From positions 9,510,001 through 9,574,000 of the forward strand of contig NZ_NETK01000001.1 in the NCBI RefSeq assembly GCF_002343915.1: a DNA stretch of 64,000 bases, read 5' to 3'. Position 1 is the stretch's first letter. Each line of letters starts with the position of its first letter. This stretch comes from Nannocystis exedens (GTDB taxonomy: Bacteria; Myxococcota_A; Polyangia; Nannocystales; Nannocystaceae). Both the position numbers and the translations under genes were made by a program. A model generated the notes under the pieces. The model did no database searches. It saw only the letters and a program-made list of their open reading frames with translations, and was not told the DNA's origin. Shown piece by piece: positions 26,052 to 34,883 of this stretch.

Positions 26052-26795
26052 ATGATCGTGCCGTCGCTGCTCCTCGCCGTCGCGCTCGCTTCGCCCGCGG
26101 AGGTGCGCGCCGACGAGGGGGCCGGGCCTGCGACGCCGGCGGCGGTGGACGGCACCGAGGCTTCGTCCGCGCCGACGACGACGCCGGCCGATCCGGCGGC
26201 GACCGGCGCGGTGGTGCCGGCCCCGACGACCGCGCCCGCGCAGCCGGCCCGGGCGAAGACGGGGCGCGGGCTGCTGATCGCCGGTGGGGTCCTCACCGGG
26301 CTCGGGGTGGTCGGGCGGATCGGGCTCGAGGTGTTCTGGTCGACGGCGGCGCAGATCGTGCCGACCGACCCGTTCGCCCGCTGGAGCGCCGCGAACCTGG
26401 TGTTCGTGACCAACTGGAACAACCTGATGTTCTTCGGGCCAGGTCTCGGGCTCTTGACCGCGGGGGCCTACCGCCGCGGCGGTCACGAGGCGAGCCTCGG
26501 CAAGGTCCGCGACGCCCGGCGCATGCGCCGGGTCGGGATCGGGCTGCTGTCCGGCGGCCTCGGCCTGTGGGCGCTGTCGCGGGCGCTGTTCTTGCCGATC
26601 GCCGAGGCGTGCCCGAGCAACCGCTGCGCCTACACGACGCTCGAGACGACGTTCTGGATCGGGGCCGGGGCGATCTTCGCCGGCGCGGCGCACCTGGCCT
26701 ATGGGACAGGTTACTCGCGGGCCGCGGCGAAGGTCCAGGTGGCGCCGAGCCTGGGGCCGGGCTACGCCGGGCTGGGGCTGGCCGGCCGATTCTGA
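26052..26795 (+). CDS. Membrane protein of unknown function, 247 aa
   Basis: A signal peptide or first helix (1-20) is followed by an Ala/Thr/Pro linker to about residue 70. Then come hydrophobic stretches at about 72-90, 120-140, 162-185 and 205-225, several with Gly-rich GLLIAGGVLTGLGVVG or GIGLLSGGLGLWAL patterns. Two Cys (EACPSNRC) may form a disulfide outside. No family is recognised. A TATCGT box ends 11 nt upstream of the ATG. The next gene begins 13 nt after the stop with a good GGAGG, so the two are an operon. Confidence 0.75.
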   Translation: MIVPSLLLAVALASPAEVRADEGAGPATPAAVDGTEASSAPTTTPADPAATGAVVPAPTTAPAQPARAKTGRGLLIAGGVLTGLGVVGRIGLEVFWSTAAQIVPTDPFARWSAANLVFVTNWNNLMFFGPGLGLLTAGAYRRGGHEASLGKVRDARRMRRVGIGLLSGGLGLWALSRALFLPIAEACPSNRCAYTTLETTFWIGAGAIFAGAAHLAYGTGYSRAAAKVQVAPSLGPGYAGLGLAGRF

Positions 26796-26808
26796 CGGAG
26801 GACCGACG

Positions 26809-28095
26809 ATGCACGCGCACCGCCTCACGCTCGCCGCTCTGATGGTCCTCGCGCCGGCCTGCGCCGACGACGAGATCCCCGAAGACCTCGGCTCGCGACC
26901 CGAGGACGAGGTGATGCTGGTCGACAGCCCGATCCTGCAGCACCTGGCGGCGGCGCTCGAGGACGGGGCGACGCTGCGCGCGAGCGACCTGTACTTCGCC
27001 GAGCGGCTGCGCTTCACCGCGGCGCCCGATCCGTCGGCGCTGCTGGCGGCGCAGGCGAGCGAGCACGCCGCGTTGCCGCCGCTGGCCGAACCCGCGACGC
27101 TCAAGGTGCTGACGTACAACGTCGGGCTGCTGAACCGCTGGTATCCGTTCACCCACGTCGGCGTGCCGCGCTACGTCGAGCGGCGGGCCGAGGCGCCGGC
27201 GCGGCTGCTCGCCGACGGCTGGGACGTGCTGTTCCTGCAGGAGGCGTGGGAGCTGGCCGACGTCGAGCGCTTCGCGGCCGAGGCGGCGCGGCAGGGCTAC
27301 GCGATCTATTCCGGCAGCGAGGACAAGCACGCGCAGCACGGGCTCGTGATCCTGGTCCGCGAGGCGCTGATCGGCGCGGCGGAGCAGGAGTTCGGCGAGG
27401 AGCAGTTCGCGGCCCAGCGGGAGATCGAGCTGTTCCCGGGGCCGGGGATCAAGCGCGGGCTGATTCGCTGGAGCTTCACGCACGCGCCGACCGGACGGCG
27501 GGTCCATCTGTATGCGACGCACCTGACCGCATTCCCGGAATTGTGGCAGGAGCGCGACGTGCAGGCGCGGGTGCTCGGCGGGCGGGCGAAGAGCCACCCG
27601 GACGGCGACGTGGTGCTGGTCGGCGGCGACTTCAACGCCGGGCCGTATTACCCCGAGGACCGGTTCGGCAGCGCCGGCGAGGAGGTGCTCGCGGGCTGGT
27701 GGCACAACGCGATGATGTACCCGCTGATGCTGCACTACGGCGGGCTCTACGACAGCCGCAGCGCGCTGCAGCCGGCCGACGACGTGACGCGCATGCAGCA
27801 GTTGCTGTTGCCGTTCGCGCTCGGGCCGTACCGCGACGAGCCGCTGGCCGGCCGCTGCGACGGCATCCCGCACGACACGTTCACCGGCAGCGACTGCAAC
27901 TCGCTGTACTTCTCCCAGTATGGGGCGACCGAGTACCCGGCGCGGCTCGACTACATCTTCGTCCGCGACGTCGAGCGCCACGTCCGCGTGGTCGCCACGG
28001 CGCTCGAGTACACCGAGCCGCTCGACTTCGGCGCGGCCGGCAACTTCGAATTGTCCGACCATTACGGACAGTCGGCGACGCTGCAGCTCGAGTGA
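26809..28095 (+). CDS. Endonuclease/exonuclease/phosphatase-fold lipoprotein (sphingomyelinase-like)
   Basis: A 428-aa protein with a lipoprotein signal (LMVLAPAC). After about 100 residues the EEP core begins: LKVLTYNVGLLNR, LFLQEAWE (metal-binding Glu), HLYATHLTA, VLVGGDFNAGP (Asp and Asn) and, at the end, LDYIFVRD and LSDHYGQSA with the catalytic Asp-His. All catalytic positions are present. The layout, with an extracellular anchor and an insert, suits a neutral-sphingomyelinase/phospholipase C-like hydrolase; nuclease activity cannot be excluded. A GGAGG lies just upstream of the ATG. It is co-transcribed with the membrane protein before it. Confidence 0.87.
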   Translation: MHAHRLTLAALMVLAPACADDEIPEDLGSRPEDEVMLVDSPILQHLAAALEDGATLRASDLYFAERLRFTAAPDPSALLAAQASEHAALPPLAEPATLKVLTYNVGLLNRWYPFTHVGVPRYVERRAEAPARLLADGWDVLFLQEAWELADVERFAAEAARQGYAIYSGSEDKHAQHGLVILVREALIGAAEQEFGEEQFAAQREIELFPGPGIKRGLIRWSFTHAPTGRRVHLYATHLTAFPELWQERDVQARVLGGRAKSHPDGDVVLVGGDFNAGPYYPEDRFGSAGEEVLAGWWHNAMMYPLMLHYGGLYDSRSALQPADDVTRMQQLLLPFALGPYRDEPLAGRCDGIPHDTFTGSDCNSLYFSQYGATEYPARLDYIFVRDVERHVRVVATALEYTEPLDFGAAGNFELSDHYGQSATLQLE

Positions 28096-28132
28096 AATAG
28101 CGCCGCGGGGCCGGTGGTTGTGACCCGGCCGC

Positions 28133-29002
28133 ATGCGACCCGCGGGCGTCATCCCGGAGCAGCGCCAGGCCCGGCGCTTCGCCGACTACCTGCTGACCCT
28201 GGGCATCGTCGCCCGGCTGCGGCCGGCGCCGGAGGGCTGGACGGTGTGGGTGGTCGAGGAGGACGCGCTGCCGCGGGTCCGCGACGAGCTGGCGTCGTTC
28301 CGCCGCGAGCCGGGCGCCGCGCGCTTCGCCGTCTCCCGTGAGGCCGAGCGGATCCGCGCCGAACGCCGGGCGGCCCTCTCGCGCGGCGGAGCGGCCGCCG
28401 ACGCGCCGCCGAGGACCCCCGTGCGGGCGCCGTGGGCGTCGGCGACGCCGCTGACATGGGCGCTGCTGCTGTTCTGCGCGATCGCGGCGCTGATGACCCG
28501 GCTCGGCGACCCGAGCTCGCCGCTCGTGGCGCGGCTGCTGCCCGACGCCGCCGGCCTGTCGGCGAGCGCGCCGTGGCGGTGGTTCACGCCGGTGATCGTC
28601 CACACGGGGCCGCTGCACCTGCTGTTCGTCGCGGCCGTGTGGCCCGAGCTGGCCCGCCGCGTCGAGGCCCGCTCCGGCACCGCCGCGCTGGCGGCGATGG
28701 TGCTCGGCTTCGGTCTCTTGGGCAATGTCGTTCAGGCCATGTTCTTCGGGCCAGCTTGTCTCGGGCTGTCGGCGCCGGTGTTCGGGCTGCTGGGGGTCGC
28801 CGCGGCCGAGCGGCGCGCGGGCGCGGCGGGCGAGGTCGAGGTGGTGCTGGCGGCGGGCTGGCTCGGCGCCTGTCTCTTGGGACTGGTCGGCCCGGTCGGC
28901 GGCGCGGCCCACGTGGCGGCGCTGGCGGGCGGGCTGGCCGTCGGCGCGATCGCGGCGCGGCTGCGGGCCTGGCGGGGCCGAGGGGCGCGACTGTCCCGGT
29001 GA
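28133..29002 (+). CDS. Rhomboid-family intramembrane serine protease
   Basis: A 289-aa protein. Residues 10-60 form a cytosolic domain similar to the GlpG N-terminus (QARRFADYLLTLGIVARL, EGWTVWVVEEDALPRVRDEL). A linker leads to about six membrane segments. Catalytic Ser213 lies in CLGLSAPVFGLLG and His260 in AAHVAALAGG. The HLLF motif at 162-165 is followed by Val where GlpG has the oxyanion Asn. It should cleave membrane proteins within the lipid bilayer; substrates are unknown. It is followed by the Rel gene about 100 nt downstream. Confidence 0.87.
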   Translation: MRPAGVIPEQRQARRFADYLLTLGIVARLRPAPEGWTVWVVEEDALPRVRDELASFRREPGAARFAVSREAERIRAERRAALSRGGAAADAPPRTPVRAPWASATPLTWALLLFCAIAALMTRLGDPSSPLVARLLPDAAGLSASAPWRWFTPVIVHTGPLHLLFVAAVWPELARRVEARSGTAALAAMVLGFGLLGNVVQAMFFGPACLGLSAPVFGLLGVAAAERRAGAAGEVEVVLAAGWLGACLLGLVGPVGGAAHVAALAGGLAVGAIAARLRAWRGRGARLSR

Positions 29003-29085
29003 ACCTCGCCCCGGGGGCGGGCCCGCGGCGGCGACCTGCAGCGGACGCGGCGACAATTTCGCTGGCGAGGGGCCGGGCCAGGACC

Positions 29086-29091
29086 TATTGT
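29086..29091 (+). promoter_or_regulatory. -10-like box TATTGT before the Rel gene
   Basis: TATTGT ends 8 nt before the ATG at 29100, so transcription could begin at or very near the start codon. No obvious -35 is seen. Confidence 0.4.
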
Positions 29092-29099
29092 CCGAGTCG

Positions 29100-31298
29100 A
29101 TGGTCAAGGCGGCGGAGAGCAACCTCGACAGCCTGCGCGAGAAGATCGCCGGTCGGTACAGCGACGGCGTCGTGCTGGTCGGCAAAGCCCACGCGCTGGC
29201 GGAGGCGGGCGACGCGGCGGCCGCCCAGCGCGGGGTGGTCGCGTCCGACATGCTGACCGAGCTGCGCCTCGACCCACCGGCGCTGGCGGCCGCGATGGTG
29301 GCCGACGCGGCCATCTCGGGGACTATCAAGCTCGAGGCCGTGGGCGAGGCGCTGGGCGCCGACACGCAGGCGATCGTCGACGGCGTACGCCGGGTGGCGA
29401 CGATGCGCTGGGACCGTCCGGCCGGCGACGACGGCGAGAGCCTGCGCAAGATGTTCATGGCGATCGCCGCCGACGTGCGGGTGGTGATCGTGGCGCTGGC
29501 GCTGCGCCTCCGCGACATGCGGGCGCTGCGGAGCCTGCCCGACGAGGCCGAGCGGCGGCGGATCGCCCGCGAGACGCTCGAGATCTACGCGCCGCTGGCC
29601 AACCGCCTCGGCATCTTCCACCTCAAGTGGGAGCTCGAGGACCTGTGCCTGCGCGAGCTCGAGCCGGACATCTACCGCCAGATCGGCGCGGCCCTGGCGG
29701 CCAAGCGGGACGAGCGCGACGGGATGATTCGCGACGCGATCCTGACGCTGCAGGCGCGCATCGAGGAGGCCGGCATCCACGGCAAGATCAGCGGCCGGCC
29801 CAAGCACATCTACAGCATCTACAAGAAGATGCAGCGCAAGCGGGTCTCGTTCGCCGAGATCTACGACGTCAGCGCGGTGCGGGTGCTGGTCGACTCGGTG
29901 CCCGACTGCTACGCCGTGCTCGGCATCGTCCACGGGCTGTGGACGCCGATCGCCGGCGAGTTCGACGACTACATCGCCCGCCCGAAGCCGAACGGCTACC
30001 AGTCGCTGCACACGGCGATCGTCGGCCCCGGCGGGCGCTCGCTCGAGGTCCAGATCCGCACGACGGAGATGCATCAATTCGGCGAGTACGGCGTGGCCGC
30101 CCACTGGGCCTACAAGGAGAGCCGCAAGGCCGGGCGCCTGGCCGACGCCAAGTTCAACTGGCTGCGGCAGCTGATCGACTGGCAGAAGGAGGTCACCGAC
30201 CCGCACGACGTGGTCGAGTCGCTCAAGACCGACATCTTCCAGGACCAGGTCTACGTGTTCACGCCCGGCGGCGACGTCATCGACCTGCCGGTCGGGGCGA
30301 CGCCGGTCGACTTCGCCTACCGCGTCCACACCGACGTCGGCCACCGCTGCCGCGGGGCGCTGGTGAACGGCCAGATCGTGCCGCTCGACCACAAGCTGCA
30401 GACCGGCGACCGCGTCGAGATCCTGACGCAAAAGACACCCCAGCCGAGCCGCGATTGGCTCAGCCCGCAGCTCGGCTATGTGATCACCTCGAGCGCGCGC
30501 CACAAGATCCGGCAGTGGTTCCGCCAGCAGGGCCGCGAGGCGGCGACGGTGCAGGGCCGCGAGTCGCTCGAGCGCGAGCTGAAGCGCCTCGGCATCGAGC
30601 GCCCGCGCTACGACGAGTACGTCAAGCTGTTCGCCAATCACAACACGCCGGAGGAGCTGTTCTCGGCGATCGGGTTCGGCGACATCGCCACCCAGGCGGT
30701 GGCGGCCAAGATCCTCGACGCCGAGCGCGCGCAGCAGGAGGCGGTCAAGCTCGCGGCCGAGGCGGCCCGCCTGGCCGCGGCGGCGACGTCGACGCATTCG
30801 TCGCCTGTCCCCGAGGCCAGCCCGAAGCGACCGCCGAGCAAGCCCGCGGCCGCCGGCGGGGTCAGCGTCGAGGGCCAGGCCGGGGTGCTGAGCCACCCGG
30901 CCCGCTGCTGCACGCCGGTCCCGGGCGACGCGGTGATCGGCTATATCACCCGCGGCCGCGGGATCGCCATCCACCGCCGCGATTGCCCCAACATCCTCTC
31001 GAGCCCCGAGCCCGAGCGCCTGATCGAGATCGCGTGGGGCAACGAGAACCGCCGCCGCTATCCGGTGACGATCCTGATCCAGGGCAGCGACCGGATCGGC
31101 CTCCTGCGCGACATCGTCGAGGTGTTCGCCGACCTGGGCATCAACGTCAGCGGGACGACGGTGACGACCAACAAGAAGGAACAGTCGGCGTCGATTTCGG
31201 CGACCCTCGAGGTGTCGAGCAACGAGCAATTGGTGCGGGTGCTGGCGAAGATCGAGCGGGTGCCGGGGGTCGAACGGGCGCGCCGGCAGGCGGGCTGA
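29100..31298 (+). CDS. relA: RelA/SpoT-type (p)ppGpp synthetase with degenerate hydrolase domain
   Basis: A 732-aa long RSH protein. N-terminal HD region: the aligned block ALAAAMVADAAIS (61-73) has Ala in place of the His of the HD pair and lacks the following ED, and ALRLRDM (134-140) lacks the Asp of the K-x-x-DR motif; the hydrolase is therefore probably dead, as in RelA. The synthetase domain is intact (GRPKHIYSIYKKM, RPKPNGYQSLHTAI, SLEVQIRTTEMHQFGEYGVAAHW). TGS (QVYVFTPGGDVIDLPVGAT), a CC/zinc-finger segment (ARCCTPVPGD) and a C-terminal ACT domain follow. It would make (p)ppGpp on stalled ribosomes. The longer frame from 28725 overlaps the rhomboid gene and is spurious. Confidence 0.9.
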   Translation: MVKAAESNLDSLREKIAGRYSDGVVLVGKAHALAEAGDAAAAQRGVVASDMLTELRLDPPALAAAMVADAAISGTIKLEAVGEALGADTQAIVDGVRRVATMRWDRPAGDDGESLRKMFMAIAADVRVVIVALALRLRDMRALRSLPDEAERRRIARETLEIYAPLANRLGIFHLKWELEDLCLRELEPDIYRQIGAALAAKRDERDGMIRDAILTLQARIEEAGIHGKISGRPKHIYSIYKKMQRKRVSFAEIYDVSAVRVLVDSVPDCYAVLGIVHGLWTPIAGEFDDYIARPKPNGYQSLHTAIVGPGGRSLEVQIRTTEMHQFGEYGVAAHWAYKESRKAGRLADAKFNWLRQLIDWQKEVTDPHDVVESLKTDIFQDQVYVFTPGGDVIDLPVGATPVDFAYRVHTDVGHRCRGALVNGQIVPLDHKLQTGDRVEILTQKTPQPSRDWLSPQLGYVITSSARHKIRQWFRQQGREAATVQGRESLERELKRLGIERPRYDEYVKLFANHNTPEELFSAIGFGDIATQAVAAKILDAERAQQEAVKLAAEAARLAAAATSTHSSPVPEASPKRPPSKPAAAGGVSVEGQAGVLSHPARCCTPVPGDAVIGYITRGRGIAIHRRDCPNILSSPEPERLIEIAWGNENRRRYPVTILIQGSDRIGLLRDIVEVFADLGINVSGTTVTTNKKEQSASISATLEVSSNEQLVRVLAKIERVPGVERARRQAG

Positions 31299-31569
31299 GC
31301 CGACTTCGCGGGTGCGCCCAGTCGGGCGAGGAGATCCCCGGGCTTTCCGGCGATTGATGGCACGATCGCCGGCGAGGTGGTGGCCGAAAGGCCAGGCCGC
31401 AGGTCGGATGATCGGCTCGATCCTCCGTCGATTCGCCGTTCGTCCGTCGCCGCCGCGGCGCGCCGACGGCCGCCGCGGGTGATGTCGATGGATTTTCGCC
31501 CCGCCCCGGAGGGCGCTTGCGAAGCGGCCGATCCGGCGTGTATCTACCAAGCGAAGGCGAGGTACCCGG

Positions 31570-33453
31570 ATGGCGAAGAAGACGGCGGGGGCGAAGAAGA
31601 CGGCGGCGAAGGCGACGGAACGAGCAGCGGCCGCGAGCAAGACGCAGACGACCCAGGCGACGACCCGCGCGGCGTCGAAGGCCGCGAAGGGGACCTCGGC
31701 GAAGTCGGCCAAGGCGGCGAGCACCGCGAAGGCCGCGAGCAAGGCGACGAAGCCGCCGGCCGCGGGCGAGGCGGCGAAGGCGGCGAAGAAGTCGGCCGCG
31801 CGCGAGGCGGCGACGCAGCCGGCCGCGAGCGAGGCGGCGAAGGCGGCGAAGAAGCCGGCCGCGCGCGAAGCGGCGACGCAGCCGGCCGCGGGCAAGGCGG
31901 CGAAGGCGACGAAGCAGCCGGCCGCGAAGAAGGCGGCGAAGAAGCCGGCCGCGAGCCCCGCGAGCGCGGCGCCGGCGACCGCGAAGAAGACGGCGAAGGG
32001 GGCCAAGTCGGCGAGCAAGGCCAAGCCCGTCCAGGCGGTGACCGAGACGGCCGCGGCGCCGTGGATCGCCGGCACCAAGGGCGCGGCGAAGAAGCGCGGC
32101 AAGCTGGCGCCGCCGCGCGCGACCGAGGCGAGCAAGGGCGCGGCCCAGGTGATCGACGCGGCCGCGTACACCTCGAAGAGCCCGGCGAAGGGGAAGAAGG
32201 CGGCGAAGGCGGGCGTGGGCGCCGAGTACGGGGCGAAGGCGACCCCGGCGGGCGAGTACGCGGCGAAGGGCAAGAAGGCGGCGAAGGGCAAGAAGGCCGC
32301 GAAGGCCGGCTTCGGGGCCGAGTACGCGAAGGCGCCGCCGGCGGCCGAGTACGCGGCGAAGGGCAAGAAGGCCGCGAAGAAGGCGGTGAAGGCGGCCGCG
32401 CAGGCGATCCAGGCGGCGATCGGGGCGCCGAAGACCGGGCCGGGGGCGAAGAAGCAGGCGAAGGCCGCCACCGGGAAGGGCAAGGGCGGCAAGGCGGCTC
32501 CGGCGGCGCTGGCGAACGCGGTGCAGACCGTGGCGAGCGTGACGAAGGCGGCGGTCGAGGCCGCGACGTCGACCGTGAAGGCGGTGCTGGCGAAGGCCAC
32601 CACGCGAGGCGGCCGCAAGGCGGCCAAGAAGGCGCCGCCGGCGACGACCGCGGCGAGGGGCGCGAGCAAGCCGGCGCAGCCGGGCCCGGCGAAGAAGGCG
32701 GGCAAGAAGGCGGCCAAGGCCGCGGCGCCCGCGAAGGCGGCCGCGAACAAGGGCAAGGCCGAGGTCGCCGCGCCGCGCAAGGGCACGACGAAGGCCAAGA
32801 AGAGCGGGGCGAAGGCCGCGAAGGGGGCGAAGGGCAAGAAGTCGGGCAAGGGCTCCGACGACTCGGCCAGAGGCTCGGACGGCTCGGCGAAGGGCGCCGC
32901 TGCGGCGAGCGGCGCCTCGGCGAAGACAGGCGGCGGGAAACCGTCGGCCGGCGGGGGCAACCCGGCCAAGCTGATCGCCAGGATCGAGGCGGCCGCGGGC
33001 GCGGCCGGGTTCAAGCTGCCGAAGGGCGCCAGCCCGGCGGCGATCGCCAAGCTCGAGCAGACGCTCGGGCTGCGGCTGCCGGACGCGGTGAAGGCCTGGT
33101 ACCTCGCGCACGACGGCGGCGGCGACCGGTTCGTGCTCGCGGGCCGCGAGCTGCTGTCGCTCAAGCGGATCGCCGAGGAGTGGAAGATCTGGAAGGACCT
33201 GCTCGACAAGGGCGTGTTCGGCGACAACGACCACAGCGACCCCGGCCCGGGCGTGCAGCAGAAGTGGTGGATCCCCGAGTGGGTGCCCGTCACCTACGAC
33301 GGCTCCGGCAACCACGACGTGGTCGACCTGGCGCCCGCGAAGGGCGGCAGGCCCGGGCAGATCCTGTCGTTCTGGCACGACGAGCCGAGCCGCCGCGTGG
33401 TCGGCTCCGACTTCCTGTCCTGGCTCGCGGGCCAGGAGTGGGGCACCGACTGA
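31570..33453 (+). CDS. Histone H1-like Lys/Ala-rich tail fused to a SMI1/KNR4 domain
   Basis: A 627-aa protein. Residues 1 to about 463 are a Lys/Ala/Pro/Gly-rich, low-complexity tail of AAKK, PAAKKA, KGKKAAK repeats, like eukaryotic H1 and bacterial HU/H1-type tails; three copies of a (A/G)EY-AKGKKAAK block occur near residues 215-265. Residues 464-627 form a SMI1/KNR4 (SUKH-type) domain: LEQTLGLRLPDAVKAWYLAHDGG, WIPEWVPVTYDGSGN, DLAP, GQILSFWHDE. The tail should bind DNA or RNA; SUKH domains bind partner proteins and include many toxin immunity proteins. The start is ATG 31570. It is monocistronic. No toxin gene is adjacent, so an immunity role is not supported. Confidence 0.85.
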   Translation: MAKKTAGAKKTAAKATERAAAASKTQTTQATTRAASKAAKGTSAKSAKAASTAKAASKATKPPAAGEAAKAAKKSAAREAATQPAASEAAKAAKKPAAREAATQPAAGKAAKATKQPAAKKAAKKPAASPASAAPATAKKTAKGAKSASKAKPVQAVTETAAAPWIAGTKGAAKKRGKLAPPRATEASKGAAQVIDAAAYTSKSPAKGKKAAKAGVGAEYGAKATPAGEYAAKGKKAAKGKKAAKAGFGAEYAKAPPAAEYAAKGKKAAKKAVKAAAQAIQAAIGAPKTGPGAKKQAKAATGKGKGGKAAPAALANAVQTVASVTKAAVEAATSTVKAVLAKATTRGGRKAAKKAPPATTAARGASKPAQPGPAKKAGKKAAKAAAPAKAAANKGKAEVAAPRKGTTKAKKSGAKAAKGAKGKKSGKGSDDSARGSDGSAKGAAAASGASAKTGGGKPSAGGGNPAKLIARIEAAAGAAGFKLPKGASPAAIAKLEQTLGLRLPDAVKAWYLAHDGGGDRFVLAGRELLSLKRIAEEWKIWKDLLDKGVFGDNDHSDPGPGVQQKWWIPEWVPVTYDGSGNHDVVDLAPAKGGRPGQILSFWHDEPSRRVVGSDFLSWLAGQEWGTD

Positions 33454-33786
33454 GCGCGAGCCTCGGCTCGCCGGCGGGTGTCCGTGAGCGCATGTCCTGA
33501 GGGGCATGCGCTCCAGGGCATGTTCCGAGGGGCATGCGCTCGAGGGCATGCGCTGAAGAGCATGTCCGCCGCGGACTCGCCGGTCGTGCGCGGCTGCGGC
33601 AGCGCGCACGCTGGCTGGCCCGCCGGCGCCGCGAAATCGCGGCGCGGCCGGCTCGCGGTCCTTGCCGCCCCTGCGAGGCCGCGACAGCACGCGCCTGCCG
33701 GCGCCGCGAGGTCGCGGCAGCGGCTGGCTCGCGCTAGCGGCCCTGCGAGGTTGGGACCGCAGGCACCCCGGCCCCGTGCGCCGGTT
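33454..33786. other. Intergenic stretch with palindrome cluster and a tandem repeat
   Basis: After the palindrome cluster at 33490-33567, a diverged tandem repeat of about 75 bp occupies roughly 33620-33760: GCCGGCGCCGCGAAATCGCG recurs as GCCGGCGCCGCGAGGTCGCG, each followed by a GGCTGGCTCGC- or CCCTGCGAGG-like segment. No gene is credible. Confidence 0.55.
33490..33567. repeat. Three adjacent GCATGTCC-type palindromes
   Basis: GCATGTCCTGAGGGGCATGC (33490-33509), GCATGTTCCGAGGGGCATGC (33518-33537) and GCATGCGCTGAAGAGCATGT (about 33546-33565) are separated by the near-identical octamers GCTCCAGG and GCTCGAGG. The regular 28-bp period makes this a small array of the dispersed palindrome family. 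Confidence 0.8.
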
Positions 33787-34878
33787 TCAGCGCCCGCCGG
33801 AGCGGCGGCGGCGGAGGGCGAGCAGCAGCAGCCAGGCGCTCGCCGGCGCGGTGCTGCGACAGCCGCAACCGCCCTCGTCGCCCGAGGCGCCGGCGTCGTC
33901 CGTGGAGGAGGCGGCGCTGCCGTCGGTCGACGCGGCGGTGGTGGCCTCGCCGGTGGAGCCGCTGTCGATGCCGGTCTCGGCGCTGGTCCCGGCGCCCGTC
34001 GGGTCCCCCTCGCTGTCGGAGGAGTCGTCGCCGGGCGAGCCGCCGGTCGAGGTCGGGTCGCCCGTGGTCGGCGCGCTCGGCTCGGCGCAGGCGGGGTGCG
34101 GATCTTCGGCGCCGCACTGGTGCTCGTCGAGCAGCCAGACCTCGGGACCTGTCCCCTGGACCAGGAGCGGCCGGGCCGCCAGCGGGGTGCCCTCGGGCAG
34201 GCCGGCGATCGCGTCGGCCGGCATCACGGCCGCGGTGGCCGGGTCGAAGCGCCAGGCGCCGACGACCTCGGGGGCGACGAGGCGGCGAAAGCCCTGATCG
34301 ATCAGCCACAGCGGCGCGGAGGTGCCCTCGGCGAGGGCGAGCTGCGGCGGGCCGTCGACGGTGGTGCCGATCGGGGTGCCGGCGAGGTCGAGGTCGGCGA
34401 CCTTCATCAGGTCGAAGTAGGTGGAGAAGTGCCACTGATCGAGGATCGAGGGGCCCGCGATGTGACGCTTGACGCCGGCGACGATCGGCAGCGGCGGGCA
34501 GGCATAGACGGCAGGCGAGCCCGACAGCTCGAGGTTGGGGTCGCCGTTGGTGTCGATCCCGTAGGCGTGGACGCTGTGCGGCTGGCCGTCGAGGCGGCTC
34601 AGCGGGAGGGCGCCGTAAAAGCCGTGCTGGCACTGCTCGCCGCGACAGCCGACGTTCAGGGTCTGGCCGGCGGTGAGCGGGACGCCGACGGCGACCGGGT
34701 CGCCGGCCGGGCCGTCGAAGTAGAGGTGGATGTCGATCGGGGTGGCCGGGGCGTCCGGATCTTGCGTCCAGCCGGAGACGCCGGCGCAGTCGGCCGTGAC
34801 GGCCCCGACCGGGCCGGCGGCCTGCACGGCCGGCGCAGCGCCGAGGAGGGCGAGGAGGACCAGGGCGGACCGGGTCAT
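33787..34878 (-). CDS. MYXO-CTERM surface protein with repeated Ig-like module
   Basis: A 363-aa protein with a cleavable signal peptide (ALVLLALLGAAPAVQA), a module with GWTQDPDAPATPIDIHLYF and PAGDPVAVGVP (about 35-150), two repeats each starting KRHIAGP or RRLVAPEVV, a long Thr/Ser/Gly/Asp stalk, and a MYXO-CTERM end (GCGCRSTAPASAWLLLLAL then RRRRSGGR). The same modules occur in the VanY-type protein at 49811-51421, so they are probably wall- or sugar-binding accessory domains. It lies 5 nt beyond the DUF1552 gene stop, forming an operon of three with DUF1592-DUF1552. Confidence 0.82.
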   Translation of the reverse strand: MTRSALVLLALLGAAPAVQAAGPVGAVTADCAGVSGWTQDPDAPATPIDIHLYFDGPAGDPVAVGVPLTAGQTLNVGCRGEQCQHGFYGALPLSRLDGQPHSVHAYGIDTNGDPNLELSGSPAVYACPPLPIVAGVKRHIAGPSILDQWHFSTYFDLMKVADLDLAGTPIGTTVDGPPQLALAEGTSAPLWLIDQGFRRLVAPEVVGAWRFDPATAAVMPADAIAGLPEGTPLAARPLLVQGTGPEVWLLDEHQCGAEDPHPACAEPSAPTTGDPTSTGGSPGDDSSDSEGDPTGAGTSAETGIDSGSTGEATTAASTDGSAASSTDDAGASGDEGGCGCRSTAPASAWLLLLALRRRRSGGR

Positions 34879-34883
34879 CGCGC

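Noticed and set aside
28725..29099. N-terminal extension of the Rel protein to 28725
   Set aside because: This stretch overlaps the 3' end of the rhomboid gene in another frame and has no family similarity; ATG 29100 matches the family start and has a -10 box.
31570..32940. Lys/Ala-rich region as random open frame
   Set aside because: It is continuous with a clear SMI1/KNR4 domain in the same frame, begins at a good ATG, and its Lys codons are nearly all AAG, as in coding sequence here.
29095..33293. Very long minus-strand open frame of about 1400 codons across the Rel and Lys-rich genes
   Set aside because: It is the complement of two well-supported plus-strand genes; its composition is determined by the opposite strand and no domain is visible.
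33286..33580. Mobile element terminal repeats at the GCATGTCC triplet
   Set aside because: No transposase or target duplication; the elements belong to the widespread palindrome family found throughout the window.
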